Positions 19,559 through 28,633 of a stretch of 39,037 nt of DNA are shown piece after piece. The notes below the pieces were generated by a model. That model ran no database searches and was not told the origin of the DNA. It saw nothing but the letters and a program-made list of their open reading frames with translations. The stretch comes from an uncultured Francisellaceae bacterium. Its GTDB lineage: Bacteria > Pseudomonadota > Gammaproteobacteria > UBA6186 > Azoamicaceae. Every line of letters begins with the position of its first letter. Position 1 is the first letter of the stretch. The DNA is taken from NCBI GenBank assembly GCA_903822055.1, contig CAIJNR010000052.1, positions 1 to 39,037 of the forward strand. Reading direction: 5' to 3'. The translations under genes were made by a program, and so were the position numbers.

Positions 19559-20499
19559 CCAAACAAATTGAACTTGTTCCATATAATCCTGATTGGCCGA
19601 AAATGTTTCAGGCTGAGGCTACTATAATAAAGCAAGCTCTTAATAACAATTGTATTGATATTCACCACATTGGTTCAACATCTGTGCCTGAGCTTATTGC
19701 CAAACAAGATCTCGATATTTTATGCATTGTTAATGAATTACCTGCTAGTTTGATACTTCAGAATTCTGGTTATTTGTTTAAAGGAGAGCTGAATATTCCT
19801 ATTCGTTATTATTTTTCTAAAAACACCACACAATCTAAAGTTAACTTACATGTAGTTGAAAAAGATCATGGATTTATTAACTGCAATTTATATTTTCGAG
19901 ATTATTTAAGAAAACACGAAGAAGTACGTTTAGAATATGCAACTTTAAAAAAGCAATTATTACAAGATCCAAAATCTTATCAAAAAAGTAACTCTAGATT
20001 TTCAGGATATAACTTAGGAAAAAATCGATTTATTAAAAGTATTTTAAACAAAGCTAGTTTTAATGATTTTAATATTAACTTTTGTATGCATGACGACGAA
20101 TGGGCAACTTATCATAGGATCCGAGAAGAACAAATATTTAATCCTATTAACGTAGCTTATGATCGCAACCACCCATCTATAACAGCTGAAAATAATTACC
20201 ATTTTGTTTTATATAAAGGCACCAAGATTGTGGCTATTGCTCATATAGAGCTACTTAAAGATGGCATTACCGTGGCATTACGTTCTTTAGCTACAGATAA
20301 TTTCTATAAACAACAGGGCTGTGGTAGTTATATAATGAAAATTTTAGAAAAATGGAGTAAGTACCAAGGACGACAATATATTAAGATGCACGCCAGATTA
20401 AGTTCAGAACAGTTTTATCGTAAATTAGGATATATTGACATGAAGTTAGATGATCCGAGTATTCAGCAAGAATATAGAGATTTAGGCAAGGAAATTTGA
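19540..20499 (+). CDS. GrpB/UPF0157 nucleotidyltransferase-fold domain fused to GNAT acetyltransferase
   Basis: 319 aa with two domains. Residues 1 to about 170 are GrpB-like (nucleotidyltransferase superfamily): IELVPYNPDWPKMF, then HHIGSTSVPELIAKQDLDIL with the GS and D-x-D residues, and NLHVVEKD. Residues about 180-315 are a GNAT N-acetyltransferase: VALRSLATDNFYKQQGCGSY holds the acetyl-CoA loop Q-x-G-C-G-S, followed by ARLSSEQFYRKLGY. Neither substrate can be told from sequence. The canonical GrpB motif VPGLxxKP is changed to VPELIAKQ. The gene starts within the end of the membrane-protein remnant and is followed seven bases later by another remnant. Confidence 0.85.
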   Translation: MYKNIITKQIELVPYNPDWPKMFQAEATIIKQALNNNCIDIHHIGSTSVPELIAKQDLDILCIVNELPASLILQNSGYLFKGELNIPIRYYFSKNTTQSKVNLHVVEKDHGFINCNLYFRDYLRKHEEVRLEYATLKKQLLQDPKSYQKSNSRFSGYNLGKNRFIKSILNKASFNDFNINFCMHDDEWATYHRIREEQIFNPINVAYDRNHPSITAENNYHFVLYKGTKIVAIAHIELLKDGITVALRSLATDNFYKQQGCGSYIMKILEKWSKYQGRQYIKMHARLSSEQFYRKLGYIDMKLDDPSIQQEYRDLGKEI

Positions 20500-20506
20500 C
20501 ATAAAA

Positions 20507-20677
20507 ATGACTAGATTTTTAAAAATTATATTAATAAGTATTGTGTATGCAAACATTTGTGTTGCCGAAACTATAAAAACTAATGATTTCAAAGTTATTG
20601 AAAATAAAATCCAAACATCAGCAAAAGATACTTTAGTTATATTCGATGTTGATTTAAAACCTAAAAAAATTATTTAA
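20507..20677 (+). pseudogene. 5' fragment of a DUF2608-like HAD-type secreted protein
   Basis: 56 codons from the ATG at 20507. A short signal-peptide-like start (FLKIILISIVYANICVA) leads to DTLVIFDVD, which matches the first phosphatase motif of DUF2608/HAD-like proteins known from Legionella- and Rickettsia-type bacteria. The frame then ends (LKPKKII, stop), whereas such proteins are usually about 250 aa or more. The catalytic core beyond motif I is gone. Confidence 0.5.
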
Positions 20678-20696
20678 TGCCATCATAGTAAAGCAT

Positions 20697-20966
20697 TTAC
20701 TCATAATGTGACCACATCTTAATAATTTTAACAGCATGTTGTTTTTTTAAAACTTGATAAACAAGCCTGTGTTGAATATTAATTCGCCGAGAATATGCAC
20801 CAGCTAAATCTCCTATTAATTCTTCGTATGGTGGTGGATTTTGCAATGGATCTATTTTTAAAATTTCCAATAAAATTTCTGTTTTCTTTTTTAATCCAGC
20901 AGATAAAATTTTTTTTGCGTCTTTTTTACTATCTTTAGTAAAAAACAACTCCCATTTCTTCACCAA
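20697..20966 (-). CDS. yoeB: Txe/YoeB-family mRNA interferase toxin
   Basis: 89 aa, full length for YoeB (84-90). It is a RelE-fold ribosome-dependent endonuclease. KWELFFTKDSKKDAKKI, PPPYEELIGDLAGAYSRRI, HRLVYQV and the C-terminal MWSHYE match YoeB. The catalytic Glu (in YEEL), Arg (SRR) and the terminal His-Tyr pair are all present, so the toxin is probably active. It overlaps the end of the antitoxin gene by seven bases, a normal arrangement for translational coupling. Gene symbol given on family resemblance. Confidence 0.9.
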   Translation of the reverse strand: MVKKWELFFTKDSKKDAKKILSAGLKKKTEILLEILKIDPLQNPPPYEELIGDLAGAYSRRINIQHRLVYQVLKKQHAVKIIKMWSHYE

Positions 20967-21202
20967 TCAAGCCCTTTTTCACATTTTTTCAAAGGAGTAT
21001 CTAATCCTTTTCTAATAGACTTACGCATATTGGGTATTGAAAGCAGATACAAAGTTTCTTGTAATGCTGACCAATCTTCTTCAGAAACCAACATGGCATT
21101 ATGTCTTTTTCCTGTAATTAATATAGGTTTGTGGCATACCGAAACTTCATCTATTAAATTGTACAAATTTGATCTTGCTTTGCTAGCAGGTAGGGTAGCC
21201 AT
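20960..21202 (-). CDS. yefM: YefM/Phd-family antitoxin
   Basis: 80 aa, the partner of the downstream toxin. ATLPASKARSNLYNLIDEV and ILITGKRHNAMLVSEEDW are the Phd/YefM DNA-binding domain; the C-terminal half (TLYLLSIPNMRKSIRKGL) is the toxin-binding tail. The ATG is preceded by GGAGG at good distance. It sits first in the operon and is expected to repress its own promoter, where two GTAC-core palindromes are visible. Confidence 0.9.
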   Translation of the reverse strand: MATLPASKARSNLYNLIDEVSVCHKPILITGKRHNAMLVSEEDWSALQETLYLLSIPNMRKSIRKGLDTPLKKCEKGLDW

Positions 21203-21251
21203 GACGCACCTCCAATCATACTTAAAATTTTAATTTAAACTTATAAAAGTA

Positions 21252-21280
21252 ATAGTACTTAATATCGTACGACTTTGCAA
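21252..21280 (-). promoter_or_regulatory. Promoter and probable operator of yefM-yoeB
   Basis: On the minus strand TTGCAA (21280-21275), 17 bp, then TACTAT (21257-21252). Two palindromes with a GTAC core, CGTACG (21266-21271) and AGTACT (21254-21259), lie between and over the -10 box. YefM-type operators are known to contain palindromes with a TGTACA core, so these are plausible binding sites. Confidence 0.6.
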
Positions 21281-21330
21281 AAAAATCAATCTATAGGAAG
21301 CAAAAATTTGGATTTTTCTATTCAAATAAG

Positions 21331-21370
21331 AAAACCCCGCATTAAAACATAATTTAATGCGAGGTTTTTA
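21331..21370 (-). terminator. Terminator downstream of groEL
   Basis: AAAACCCCGCATTAAA and TTTAATGCGAGGTTTT pair over 16 positions with one mismatch around a 6-nt loop, about 52 bases after the groEL stop. It separates the chaperonin operon from yefM-yoeB. Confidence 0.75.
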
Positions 21371-21422
21371 ATTGCAGACTTAGAAAGTATAACGATAATA
21401 ATATAATATAATGTAAAAATTC

Positions 21423-23081
21423 TTACATCATACCATCCATACCGCCCATTCCTCCCATGCCGCCCATTCCTCCATGGCCACCATGTCCGCCTTCTTTTTC
21501 ATTTTTTGGTAACTCAGATATAGTACATTCTGTAGTTATCATTAAGCCACCAATAGATGCTGCATTTTGTAATGCAGTACGAGTTACTTTAGTTGGATCC
21601 AAGATCCCAAATTTGAACATATCACCGTATTCAGAAGTTGCCGCATTGTAACCAAAATTACCGGTTTCTGCTTTAACTTTTTCGACAACAACTGCGGGTT
21701 CACCACCAGCATTAGCTACTATTTGACGTAATGGAGCTTCTAATGCTCTAATTACGATACTAATACCTTGTGTTTGTTCATGAGTATCACCTTTAACTTT
21801 TTTAAGCTCGTTGATGATACGAATGTATGCGACTCCACCACCTGGTAATACACCTTCTTCAACAGCAGCTCTAGTTGCATGCAATGCATCTTCTACTCTT
21901 GCTTTTTTCTCTTTCATGGCGACTTCGGTAGCTGCACCTACTTTAATAACTGCAACACCACCAGAAAGTTTAGCTATACGTTCCTGTAATTTTTCGCGAT
22001 CGTAATCAGAGGTTGTGTCTTCTACTTGTTTACGTAGTTGAGCAATTCTAGTTTCGATCTTTTTGCTGTTACCGCTACCATCGATAATAGTAGTATTATC
22101 TTTAGTTACAACAACACGTTTAGCGTTACCTAAATCTTCTAGCTTAGCAGCTTCTAAGCTCATACCAACTTCTTCGGCAATTACTTGAGCGCCAGTTAAC
22201 ACAGCAATATCTTCCAACATTGCTTTACGACGATCACCAAAGCCAGGAGCTTTAACTGCACATACTTTTACGATGCCACGAATATTATTAACAACTAAAG
22301 TAGCTAACGCTTCGCCTTCTACATCTTCAGCAATAATTAACAATGAACGTCCACCCTTAGCAACTGTTTCCAAGGTAGGTAACATTTCACGAATATTACT
22401 AATTTTCTTGTCAACTAATAGGATGTATGGGTTTTCTAATTCACAAGTCATGTTTTGTTGATTGTTAGCAAAATATGGAGAAATATAACCACGATCAAAT
22501 TGCATACCTTCCACAATGTTAAGCTCGTCTTCTAAATTGGTACCGTCTTCGACAGTAATAACTCCTTCTTTACCAACTTTAGCCATTGCTTGTGCAATAA
22601 TACCACCAATCGCAGGATCCGCATTTGCAGAAATTGTACCGACTTGAGCTATAGCTTTGTCATCCAAACAAGGAACAGACATTTTTTTAAGCGCTTCTAC
22701 AGCAGCTATTACAGCTTTATCTATACCACGTTTTAATTCCATAGGATTCATACCAGCCACTACTAACTCGTTGCCTTTTCTAGCAATACAAGCAGCTAAT
22801 ACTGTAGCTGTAGTTGTACCATCGCCAGCAATATCAGAAGTTTTGGATGCAACTTCTTTTAACATTTGCGCACCCATATTAGCAATTTTATCTTCTAATT
22901 CTATTTCTTTAGCAACAGTCACACCATCTTTGGTGATTATTGGAGCACCAAATGATTTTTCTATAACAACATTACGACCAGAAGGCCCCAATGTTTGTTC
23001 AACTGCCTTTCTTAAAATATCAACACCGCTTAGTAAACGTTCTCTAGCTTCTGAGCCAAAACTTAAACTTTTTGCTGCCAT
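21423..23081 (-). CDS. groL: Chaperonin GroEL (Hsp60)
   Basis: 552 aa, normal length. It forms the double-ring folding chamber in the cytoplasm with GroES. ATP-site motifs are intact: [42 protein letters not shown] and [12 protein letters not shown] are in the C-terminal equatorial domain. The tail is the usual Gly-Gly-Met repeat ([12 protein letters not shown]...). It lies 50 bases downstream of groES in one operon. GroEL is often highly expressed in intracellular bacteria, but no special change is visible here. Confidence 0.98.
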   Translation of the reverse strand: MAAKSLSFGSEARERLLSGVDILRKAVEQTLGPSGRNVVIEKSFGAPIITKDGVTVAKEIELEDKIANMGAQMLKEVASKTSDIAGDGTTTATVLAACIARKGNELVVAGMNPMELKRGIDKAVIAAVEALKKMSVPCLDDKAIAQVGTISANADPAIGGIIAQAMAKVGKEGVITVEDGTNLEDELNIVEGMQFDRGYISPYFANNQQNMTCELENPYILLVDKKISNIREMLPTLETVAKGGRSLLIIAEDVEGEALATLVVNNIRGIVKVCAVKAPGFGDRRKAMLEDIAVLTGAQVIAEEVGMSLEAAKLEDLGNAKRVVVTKDNTTIIDGSGNSKKIETRIAQLRKQVEDTTSDYDREKLQERIAKLSGGVAVIKVGAATEVAMKEKKARVEDALHATRAAVEEGVLPGGGVAYIRIINELKKVKGDTHEQTQGISIVIRALEAPLRQIVANAGGEPAVVVEKVKAETGNFGYNAATSEYGDMFKFGILDPTKVTRTALQNAASIGGLMITTECTISELPKNEKEGGHGGHGGMGGMGGMGGMDGMM

Positions 23082-23131
23082 AATATTACCTCAATTAAAA
23101 ATTAAAAAATTAAACTATCTATATCGGAAAT

Positions 23132-23425
23132 TTACGCTTCGATAACGCCCATGATGTCTTCTTCTCGCATTACTAGCCAATCTTCACTAGCAATTTTAAC
23201 TTCTGTGCCAGAGTATTTGCCAAATAATATTTCGTCACCAACTTTAACTGACATTGTTTGTAATTTACCATCAGTTGTAAATTTACCTGGACCAACCGCT
23301 TGAATTATACCACGTTGTGGTTTTTCTCCTGCTGTTTCTGGTATCACAATTCCGCCAGCTGTTTTACGTTCTTCTGTGCGTTTTACGATAACGCGATCAT
23401 GCAAAGGACGAATTTTCATGCTCAT
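23132..23425 (-). CDS. groS: Co-chaperonin GroES
   Basis: 97 aa, full length. It caps the GroEL ring. [20 protein letters not shown] is the conserved start with the mobile loop around [25 protein letters not shown] is also typical. AGGAG lies eight bases before the first ATG (23425); a second ATG two codons on (23419) is possible. First gene of the groES-groEL operon. Confidence 0.98.
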   Translation of the reverse strand: MSMKIRPLHDRVIVKRTEERKTAGGIVIPETAGEKPQRGIIQAVGPGKFTTDGKLQTMSVKVGDEILFGKYSGTEVKIASEDWLVMREEDIMGVIEA

Positions 23426-23496
23426 TATGCATACTCCTACTATTAAAAATTGAATGAAATAGAATTCTTTATAATTGATTTAGTTTGTTATTGATG

Positions 23497-23524
23497 ATAT
23501 ATGGACGAATTGTTAATAGTCAAG
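23497..23524 (-). promoter_or_regulatory. Candidate heat-shock-type promoter of groESL
   Basis: On the minus strand CTTGACT (23524-23518) and TCCATATAT (23505-23497) are 12 bases apart. This resembles the sigma-32 pattern CTTGAAA...CCCCATNT; TTGACT with an AT-rich -10 could also serve sigma-70. No CIRCE inverted repeat is seen. Confidence 0.4.
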
Positions 23525-23539
23525 GGTGAGCATGGGTTT

Positions 23540-24298
23540 TCAAGTAACATTGCCTGGCAGAGTAATATATATTACTTTACGCAAAAATCGATCTAAAAAA
23601 TTAATCCGTTTATTAAATACATGGTAATTTTTATGTTGATCTTGAGTGTATAGTTGATTAGGGCTTTGCACTAACATGCCAATTTGCACAGCTGAAATCT
23701 GTTGATTATGACCTTTATGCAATTCTTTTGAGTCGACAAGCTTAATCTCGCGGATCCCATCTGTTTCTGTTATTGATTCTAAAAATTTTAATTTCACTGC
23801 ATTAATATGTTGCAGTAAAACTTTTCTCTGAATATTTTTAGAATTATTAAGGTTTTTAAAATTATTATGTCTTTCGCATACTAATTCATATTGATCTATA
23901 AATTTAGACATTGGTTGCCAAATAAAACTAATCTTTACTGGGTACACAGTTTCTGACGCCAACTCAGCATTGCAATCAATTAAACTATAACTAGGATTGG
24001 CTAAAATTAATTCTAATTTATGACTATTTTTTTGTTGTTCATAAAATAATGTAGGTTTTATGTGTATTTTATGATCATGTTCATGAATTTCGTTAATATT
24101 AACACTTCCGGAAGATCTGCTTAATAAATTACTTAATGGTAAAATAGCATCTATTATTCCATTGTTCATTGATTTAATATTTTCGGTATCTTTTATTTGA
24201 GCATAAAATTTCCCGCTCAAATAAATAATTAGGCCTAACAATAGAAGCTGGATTAGCCAGATTAATGATTTTAGCCACGAATTAATTTTTGTTTTCAT
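23540..24298 (-). CDS. Single-pass membrane protein, PilW-like
   Basis: 252 aa, with one N-terminal hydrophobic segment (about residues 10-30) followed by a long amphipathic helix and a periplasmic domain. Two stretches recall PilW minor pilins: the hydrophobic helix running into IKSMNNGIIDAILPLSNLLSR, and the C-terminal pattern ISAVQIGMLVQS...DRFLRKVIYITLPGN, similar to the family's I-x-AV-R-I-x-LL-x-RS...R-VF-x-T-x-x-LRN. The prepilin-peptidase motif G-F-T-L-x-E is absent, so it may be a degenerate or differently processed relative. It lies downstream (minus strand) of the ankyrin gene and next to the groES promoter. Confidence 0.45.
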   Translation of the reverse strand: MKTKINSWLKSLIWLIQLLLLGLIIYLSGKFYAQIKDTENIKSMNNGIIDAILPLSNLLSRSSGSVNINEIHEHDHKIHIKPTLFYEQQKNSHKLELILANPSYSLIDCNAELASETVYPVKISFIWQPMSKFIDQYELVCERHNNFKNLNNSKNIQRKVLLQHINAVKLKFLESITETDGIREIKLVDSKELHKGHNQQISAVQIGMLVQSPNQLYTQDQHKNYHVFNKRINFLDRFLRKVIYITLPGNVT

Positions 24299-24377
24299 AT
24301 ATTTAGTTTATGAAATAATCATTAATTTGCCAATTTTATATCTTATCTTTTTGCAAACACATTTAGATGCATTTGTC

Positions 24378-26138
24378 CTACTGATCTCTATATTCTTTTA
24401 AAAACTTCACTATCTCTAAATGCCCAGCATGTTTTGCATATTTTTCGGCTGTACCATTTTGTAAGTTTTTAATATTTAAGTTGGCTTTGTAAGTCAAGAC
24501 TAATAATTTTACTAGTTCTAAATGACCTTTCCAGGCCGCATACATTAGTGCCGTACTACCAGTTCTATCTAGATAATTTACGTTTACTTTTAATTGATCT
24601 AATAAATACTTAACCGTATCCAAACGATTTTCTAAACACGCAACATGTAACGCTGTAGTCATTTTAACTAAATCTACGTTTGATGTTGGAGTGACTTTAT
24701 TTTTAAAATTTACTTGCTGATTTAAAACTATATTTTTTAAATCACCTTCATTTAAACCACATTGCTTGAATAAACTCATAATATTATCACCAGTTTTCCC
24801 AGCTGATTCTTTACCGTAAATTACAATATAATTACGCAGAATAAATTGAAAATTAGGCAACGTTAAAATATTTATAATTTTTTTAGCTCTTTCTATATGT
24901 TTTTTCACCTCAGAATTACAGCGTTGAATTAAAACAGATCCAATGATCATGGCTTTAGAAAGTTTGCGTTCTGCGTTAGCGCTAGAAAAATCAGCTATTG
25001 CTTCATCTAACGCACTATCTTTATCCCATTCTAACCAATGTTTATAAAATAAATAAGCAGCTTTTTCAGCCTTGACAGCCTCTTTTTGCTCGTCAAGATC
25101 GAACAACATATATAACATGGCTGGAATACTGGTTTCCACATTAGCAAATGAACAATTACCAGCAATTTGACTTCTAGTCGGTAAAGCTTTTAATGGCACT
25201 AACGATAAATAATCTTTAATTTCATGATGAATAAAATCATCTGTTTTTGGTTCATATAATAATTTATAAAACAATTTAGAATTTAATAAATATTTATTAC
25301 CAACTTCATAAATGATTACCGTATCTGTTATATTGTTTACACCACGATCACATTTAGCCAAATAATTTTTATATTTTATAAATGTTATAGCATGCCCAGA
25401 ATATGCAGATGGTATTAACAACAACGGTTCTTGCAAAATATTATCAATAGTTTTTTTAAATAATGTTTTATCTTTATGCTGAGCAAAACTTTCTAAAGTA
25501 GAAGCATTTTTTAACGCATGTAATATTTTATATAATTTTGCATGCAGATCTATAAACTTTTGTCCAGGAATGCTGTTAATAAAATCATTTAACGAACGAG
25601 CTATCAATCCTACAGTAAATTCTAAATAAAAACCCTCAAAGCTGAGTGGAATAAATTTGCCAGATGGGCTAGCAATATCTGTTTCTCCCGTTAATTCAAA
25701 CCTATGTCCTAATAATTTTGCACTAATAAAATCTTGCGCAAACAAGTGATCTGCTTGATATTTTTTTAACAATTCTACTAATTCTAATTGTCCTCGTAAA
25801 ATTGGATAAACTAAAATTGGCTGACCATCTAATGAATAATGATTAGCATTTGCCTGTGCGTCTAATAAAATTTTACATAAATCAACATGACCACGCTCTA
25901 CAGCCCACTGCAATGCAGTTTTACCTAAAAGATCTAATTGATCAACAGACGCTTTTTGCTGCAATAAATATTTTAATACTTTTGGTTTATTACAAATTAC
26001 TGCCTCTATTAATGGGCAAAATCCAAAACGATCTATCCCATTAAGATCTAATGTTGTATCACGAATCGTATCTTGCAAAACATTTATTATTTCATTTTCA
26101 GAATTACTGATGATTAACCCTGCCAAATCTAATGTCAT
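24378..26138 (-). CDS. Ankyrin-repeat protein with a central CE-clan-like cysteine protease pattern
   Basis: 586 aa, no signal peptide. Ankyrin repeats lie at about residues 35-125 (GKTALQWAVERGHVDLCKIL) and 492-582 (TALHVACLENRLDTVKYLL, STALMYAAWKGHLELVKLL). Between them, residues 130-440 form a separate domain. There SGHAITFIKYKNYLAKCDRG carries His249 and Asp264, and RSQIAGNCSFANVE carries Gln324 and Cys329. The order His-Asp-Gln-Cys with a Q-x4-C spacing is that of CE-clan enzymes (Ulp1/SUMO proteases; YopJ-type acetyltransferases use His-Glu-Cys). This suggests a thiol protease, deubiquitinase or transferase acting in a eukaryotic host, but is inference. It follows a small basic protein gene by nine bases, so they probably form one operon. 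Confidence 0.75.
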   Translation of the reverse strand: MTLDLAGLIISNSENEIINVLQDTIRDTTLDLNGIDRFGFCPLIEAVICNKPKVLKYLLQQKASVDQLDLLGKTALQWAVERGHVDLCKILLDAQANANHYSLDGQPILVYPILRGQLELVELLKKYQADHLFAQDFISAKLLGHRFELTGETDIASPSGKFIPLSFEGFYLEFTVGLIARSLNDFINSIPGQKFIDLHAKLYKILHALKNASTLESFAQHKDKTLFKKTIDNILQEPLLLIPSAYSGHAITFIKYKNYLAKCDRGVNNITDTVIIYEVGNKYLLNSKLFYKLLYEPKTDDFIHHEIKDYLSLVPLKALPTRSQIAGNCSFANVETSIPAMLYMLFDLDEQKEAVKAEKAAYLFYKHWLEWDKDSALDEAIADFSSANAERKLSKAMIIGSVLIQRCNSEVKKHIERAKKIINILTLPNFQFILRNYIVIYGKESAGKTGDNIMSLFKQCGLNEGDLKNIVLNQQVNFKNKVTPTSNVDLVKMTTALHVACLENRLDTVKYLLDQLKVNVNYLDRTGSTALMYAAWKGHLELVKLLVLTYKANLNIKNLQNGTAEKYAKHAGHLEIVKFLKEYRDQ

Positions 26139-26147
26139 TATATATTC

Positions 26148-26699
26148 TTATTGACCTGAAGGTCTAAGTTTTGGCGGAGTATGTTTTGGCGGTGGCGCAA
26201 CATATCGCTCTTTTGGTGCTTGTTTAATTGTATGTTTAATTTTGAAATTATTTTTCATACGATTGCTTAATTCATTTCTTTCTTTTTCTTGTTTCTTTTT
26301 ATTTTTCTCAGATCTTTTATCTTTTTGTTGCTGAGATAACAGAGCGTCAGGAACAGAATCTACTTCGTTTTCTGGTAGCATGATTTGATCAGCCTTGCCA
26401 CCCATATATGGTAATTCTGGATGAGCTTCTATATCTAAACCACCACCTGCATCATTATTATTTTCCAAGTTTGAACCATAGTTTTTTTTTGCAGTTGATT
26501 TTTTTTTCAAAGCATCTACTTGATAATTTTTAGAAAGTGCTACTCTATTTTCAAATTGAGTATTTGCAGCAAGTTCGGTATTTTCTGCTAATTCAGATTT
26601 AGACATAGTAATAATGTCACCAGATCTATCGCTAATATCTCCAGTTTTATTACCAATGTTTGAAAAAAACCCATATTTATTCTTCTTACCTACACTCAT
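26148..26699 (-). CDS. Small charged, probably disordered protein
   Basis: 183 aa, not recognised. It has no hydrophobic segment. The N-terminal 110 residues are polar with Gly, Asn and Ser; residues about 120-150 are strongly charged (QQKDKRSEKNKKKQEKERNE) and could form a short helix; the C-terminus is basic and Pro-rich (APPPKHTPPKLRPSGQ). AGGA at suitable distance precedes the ATG at 26699. It lies nine bases upstream of the ankyrin gene in the same direction, so it may be a partner or chaperone-like companion; that is only positional evidence. Confidence 0.65.
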   Translation of the reverse strand: MSVGKKNKYGFFSNIGNKTGDISDRSGDIITMSKSELAENTELAANTQFENRVALSKNYQVDALKKKSTAKKNYGSNLENNNDAGGGLDIEAHPELPYMGGKADQIMLPENEVDSVPDALLSQQQKDKRSEKNKKKQEKERNELSNRMKNNFKIKHTIKQAPKERYVAPPPKHTPPKLRPSGQ

Positions 26700-26830
26700 T
26701 TAAATCCTCAGGTAATTTTATTTATACAATAATTTAATTATAACATTTTATATACTTGGTTATATCTAAATTTTATGAATGTACACTCATATTTTAATAA
26801 AATTAGAACGTTTTGAACAGCTTTGAGAAC

Positions 26831-28633
26831 TTAAAAATCTTCTGTAACAGCTAATTTATATTTGTCACGATAACGTTGCACTAACAAAACCGATTTATTT
26901 CGAGCTTCCGGATCTAATTTATTAATTAATATATCCATTAATTCAGGATTTGACTCGTAACTACCATCATTAAGCGCAATGCTTAGCCAACTACATGCTT
27001 TAACAGAATTACTTCTAGTACCAACACCATTTAACAACATTAAAGCCAAACTATACTGCGCTGGTACATAACCATTAGTTGCTGCTTTTTTCATCCAATT
27101 ATAGGCCACTGTTAAATGATTCGGTTCTTTGCTTACTCCATTTTGTAATAACAAACTCAAACTATACTGAGCATAACTATAACCTTGATCAGCAGCTTTT
27201 CTATACCAATCTATAGCTTTCTTATGATCTTGCTTTACTCCAGTCCCGCTAGAGTATAATTCAGCTAATTTGGTTTGTGCTTTGGCAAAACCACCAATTG
27301 CAGCTGATTGATACCAACGTACTGCTTCTTTATAATCTTTATTAAAACCAACCCCATTCTCATATGCCTTTGCAATATCAAATTTTGCAACTAATTGATC
27401 GGGTTTTTGTTCAACAATATTATACCAATTAACACTAAGCGGTAAATCTTGTTTTACCCCTAAACCTTTAGCATAAAAAATGCTAAGCAATAAACCAGAA
27501 TAACTATCTCCAGCATTCGCAGCTTTAGTATATAAATCTATTGCTGTAAATAAATCTGGTATTATACCTTTACCTGAAAAATGTAAATCTGCAAGTTTTG
27601 CTAATGCTTTAGGAAAATTTTTATTAACAGCCTTGCTGTACCAGTCACGTGCTATCTCTGCATTTTTAGGAACTCCCAACCCTTTTCTATATATTTCACC
27701 TAAATGATATTGTGAAACAACATTATCAAGATTGGCAGCTTTAGTAAAAAAGTCTATGGCCAATAAATAATCCTTCTTAACTCCTTCTCCATACAAATGC
27801 AATAAACCTAACCTAAGTAAGGCAGGAGAAAAATCTTGCGATGCAGCCTTATTATAAAATTCTATAGCTAAATCAGTATTTAGCTGCTTCATGTGATGAT
27901 CACCGAGAGCAACTATGGCATTTAGATCACCTTCTTGAGCAGCTTTTTCTAATGAAGACATGATTGAACTGATTTTACCAGCATATTTATTTTGATCTAC
28001 CAAGTCATTAGTAATTAATCTTACCATGTAATATTCAGCTTCAAGAGAACCCATGCTAGCAGCCTTAACGTACCATTCCATTGCTTTATTATAATCTGGA
28101 TCCATTCCATACCAACCACGATAGATCTCTCCTAATGCTAACATAGCCTTGGAATTACCTGCAGCTGCTGCATTTTTGTACCATTCCATTGCTTTATTTA
28201 AAGAATAAGGCTCACCTACCCCATCCCTATACATATTACCCAGCTGTAACATTGCAGCAGGTAACCCATTAATTGCTGCTTTTCTAAACCATTGCATAGC
28301 TATTGTTGGGTTTTTTTTTGTACCAACACCATTTAAATACATTTCACCTAACCTAAAGCTAGCATTTAGATCATTAGATTTTGCTAAGCGTTCAAACATC
28401 GTTAATGCTACAGATTGCTCTTCGAAATTTTGTGCATTTTGATAATAATTTTCAGCTTCCATACTTGGACTAATCACTGAGTTAACATTTTGTTCTATCT
28501 GATTAGATGCTTGATGAGATACCTGTGATGATCGCTGATCTCGCTTGTACCAAGAACTAAGATCGAACATACAACTAGATAATAATCCCATGACTAGAAA
28601 TGGAATAAAAAATTTATAAATAATTTTTCTCAT
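26831..28633 (-). CDS. Sel1-repeat lipoprotein
   Basis: 600 aa. The N-terminus has a lipoprotein signal peptide with lipobox LLSSC (Cys about residue 21), so the protein should be anchored to a membrane from the periplasmic side. About 13 Sel1-like repeats fill residues 75-575, each with the pattern A-x-x-x-L-G-x-x-Y-x-x-G-x-G-V...A-x-x-W-Y-x-K-A-A; units 4 and 5 are irregular. Related proteins such as EnhC and LpnE in Legionella aid host interaction; in other bacteria they modulate cell-wall enzymes. Which applies here is unknown. Its ATG overlaps the TGA of the GtrA gene (ATGA), so the two are translationally coupled. Confidence 0.9.
   Translation of the reverse strand: MRKIIYKFFIPFLVMGLLSSCMFDLSSWYKRDQRSSQVSHQASNQIEQNVNSVISPSMEAENYYQNAQNFEEQSVALTMFERLAKSNDLNASFRLGEMYLNGVGTKKNPTIAMQWFRKAAINGLPAAMLQLGNMYRDGVGEPYSLNKAMEWYKNAAAAGNSKAMLALGEIYRGWYGMDPDYNKAMEWYVKAASMGSLEAEYYMVRLITNDLVDQNKYAGKISSIMSSLEKAAQEGDLNAIVALGDHHMKQLNTDLAIEFYNKAASQDFSPALLRLGLLHLYGEGVKKDYLLAIDFFTKAANLDNVVSQYHLGEIYRKGLGVPKNAEIARDWYSKAVNKNFPKALAKLADLHFSGKGIIPDLFTAIDLYTKAANAGDSYSGLLLSIFYAKGLGVKQDLPLSVNWYNIVEQKPDQLVAKFDIAKAYENGVGFNKDYKEAVRWYQSAAIGGFAKAQTKLAELYSSGTGVKQDHKKAIDWYRKAADQGYSYAQYSLSLLLQNGVSKEPNHLTVAYNWMKKAATNGYVPAQYSLALMLLNGVGTRSNSVKACSWLSIALNDGSYESNPELMDILINKLDPEARNKSVLLVQRYRDKYKLAVTEDF

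Noticed and set aside
22657-23145. Open frame on the plus strand, 162 codons
   Set aside because: Lies entirely antisense to groEL and the groES end, with no homology or start signal.
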